Shown: piece by piece, positions 6,922 to 7,845 of the stretch
How the letters are laid out: each line of letters begins with the position of its first letter
Numbering within the stretch: position 1 is the first letter of the stretch
Assembly: GCA_009781965.1 (NCBI GenBank)
Contig: WQUS01000028.1
Location: 1 to 7,845, forward strand
Reading direction: 5' to 3'
From: Bacillota bacterium
Lineage (GTDB): Bacteria > Bacillota > Desulfotomaculia > Desulfotomaculales > Desulfallaceae
DNA: 7,845 nucleotides
Position numbers and translations under genes: made by a program
The notes under the pieces: generated by a model
Seen by the model: the letters and a program-made list of their open reading frames with translations, nothing else
Databases searched by the model: none
Told to the model about the DNA's origin: nothing

Positions 6922-7713
6922 ATGGAAAAAATCTTTAATGGTCGTGTAGTACTTGTCACAGGTGCTGCGACTGGAATCGGGAAAGCTATAGCCTTATTAT
7001 TTGCCCAAAAAGGTGCGAAAGTTGTAGTTTCTACCCGCAACAATGTGTTAGGTGGAGAAGCTGTTGTCGATTCGATTAAAGCTTCAGGTGGCGAAGCATC
7101 ATTTATTCGATGTGATGTTTCGAAGGAGGCTGAAGTTGAAAACTTAGTGCAAAAAACCGTCGAAATATTCGGATGCCTTGATTATGCGGTCAATAATGCA
7201 GGTGTAGGGCCTGATGGTAAGCGCATCGAGGTTGCCGCTATTAGTGAGTACACTGAAGAATTATGGGATTCCATAATGGATGTAAATGTTAAGGGAGTAT
7301 TATTCTGCCTGAAACATGAGATTCGCCAAATGAAAAAGCAGAATTTCGGAGCAATAGTCAACATATCTTCTACTGCGGCTTTTTCTACAAGTTTAGGTTT
7401 TGCTGCTTACGGTGCAAGTAAAGCAGGGTTGTGTAGGCTCTCCCAAATTGCTGCCGCCGAATGTGCAACACTTGGCATCCGTGTAAACTGCGTCTTGCCC
7501 GGTCCAACTCAAGATACACTTCTTACGGATAATTTAACGGCAACAAACCCTGATATAGCTAAATTATTTTCTAATATGTCACCTATGAAGCGGTTTGGGT
7601 TGCCTTCGGAAATGGCTGAAACAGTTGCTTGGCTTTGCTCGGATGCTTCTTCGTTTATTACAGGTCATAATGTACCTGTTGATGGCGGAATGCTCATGCA
7701 CGTTATAGGTTAA
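6922..7713 (+). CDS. Short-chain dehydrogenase/reductase (classical SDR), second of a pair
   Basis: A 263-aa classical SDR. Visible motifs: TGAATGIG (13-20), NNAG (91-94), and Asn122, Ser150, Tyr163, Lys167 (YGASK) as the catalytic tetrad. The second strand ends S37-T-R39 with no Asp or Glu, favouring NADP(H). Compared with the first SDR it has a longer stretch after NNAG and a different substrate-loop region (about 194-215), so the two are not a recent duplication and probably differ in substrate or stereochemistry. The C-terminal tail MLMHVIG runs slightly past the usual VDGG end. It starts 36 bp after the first SDR, which implies co-transcription. The substrate cannot be named. A related role with the upstream redox complex, such as oxidising one enantiomer or re-reducing the ketone, is inferred from position only. 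Confidence 0.92.
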   Translation: MEKIFNGRVVLVTGAATGIGKAIALLFAQKGAKVVVSTRNNVLGGEAVVDSIKASGGEASFIRCDVSKEAEVENLVQKTVEIFGCLDYAVNNAGVGPDGKRIEVAAISEYTEELWDSIMDVNVKGVLFCLKHEIRQMKKQNFGAIVNISSTAAFSTSLGFAAYGASKAGLCRLSQIAAAECATLGIRVNCVLPGPTQDTLLTDNLTATNPDIAKLFSNMSPMKRFGLPSEMAETVAWLCSDASSFITGHNVPVDGGMLMHVIG

Positions 7714-7845
7714 ACTCCTTTCGGGAATTTTCTTGGCCGGTGGTGGTTACTGGTCACACCCTGTGTTTGTTAGTACCCGTAGCCCAGGCCCGTAAAGTTA
7801 TTAACCGTAAGCGATTTCTCGAAGAGTATGAGCGCACGGTTAATA
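7714..7845 (+). other. 3' flank without a confident gene
   Basis: This 132-base stretch follows the last SDR. No convincing intrinsic terminator is seen. One forward frame stays open from at least 7713 to the right edge; from a GTG at 7743 it would encode about 34 residues ending in a hydrophilic, helix-like segment (ARKVINRKRF, FLEEYERTVN). There is no clear ribosome binding site. A reverse-strand frame is also open from the right edge to a stop at 7772-7770. Either could be the end of a neighbouring gene, but neither is recognisable. Confidence 0.3.
7799..7845. repeat. 10-bp perfect inverted repeat at the right edge
   Basis: TATTAACCGT (7799-7808) and ACGGTTAATA (7836-7845) are exact reverse complements separated by 27 bases. 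The right arm ends at the last base of the window, so the repeat may be longer. The long, mixed-sequence loop argues against a plain terminator. A protein-binding site or the border of an unseen element is possible. Confidence 0.5.

Noticed and set aside
7714..7735. Possible terminator (CCTTTCGGG then AATTTTC) after the last gene
   Set aside because: The potential stem is only two to three base pairs and the T-run is short and interrupted, so it is not a credible intrinsic terminator.

Overview
The window holds six genes, all on the + strand. They form one likely catabolic or redox gene cluster: a sigma-54-dependent regulator (cut by the left edge), three overlapping or abutting redox-enzyme genes, and two short-chain dehydrogenase/reductase (SDR) genes. 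Strong purine-rich ribosome binding sites, moderate GC, many iron-sulfur cysteines and an oxygen-sensitive-looking redox set suggest an obligate anaerobe. A Firmicutes-type organism (Sporomusaceae-, Peptococcaceae- or Desulfitobacterium-like) is the best guess. This is inferred from gene style, not from a database match.

Layout: (1) bases 3-1577 encode the end of a GAF domain, a PAS domain, a sigma-54-interacting AAA+ domain and a Fis-type helix-turn-helix. (2) Bases 1578-1655 are the only gap large enough to carry the promoter of the downstream genes, and contain a perfect 12-bp palindrome. (3) 1656-3152 is a flavoprotein of the vanillyl-alcohol oxidase / p-cresol methylhydroxylase / GlcD superfamily. 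(4) 3142-4368 is an HdrD/GlcF-like protein with a ferredoxin-like head and two complete CCG motifs. (5) 4365-6086 is a GltD-like FAD/NAD(P) oxidoreductase with a 4Fe-4S motif at each end. (6) 6133-6885 and 6922-7713 are two distinct classical SDRs. (7) 7714-7845 has no confident gene; it ends in a 10-bp inverted repeat that touches the window edge.

Working model (inference): the flavoprotein oxidises an organic substrate, probably an alcohol, a hydroxy acid or a substituted phenol. Electrons pass through the CCG protein to the GltD-like subunit, which reduces NAD+. The two SDRs interconvert alcohol and ketone forms of the substrate or a later intermediate, probably with NADP(H). No signal peptides or membrane segments are visible, so the module appears cytoplasmic and not quinone-linked. 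The overlaps of 11 bp and 4 bp (ATGA) between the three redox genes imply coupled translation and a stoichiometric complex. The substrate cannot be read from the sequence. The unusual point is the joining of a VAO/GlcD-type flavoprotein and an HdrD-type protein to a GltD-type, pyridine-nucleotide-linked subunit instead of to a membrane anchor or EtfAB.
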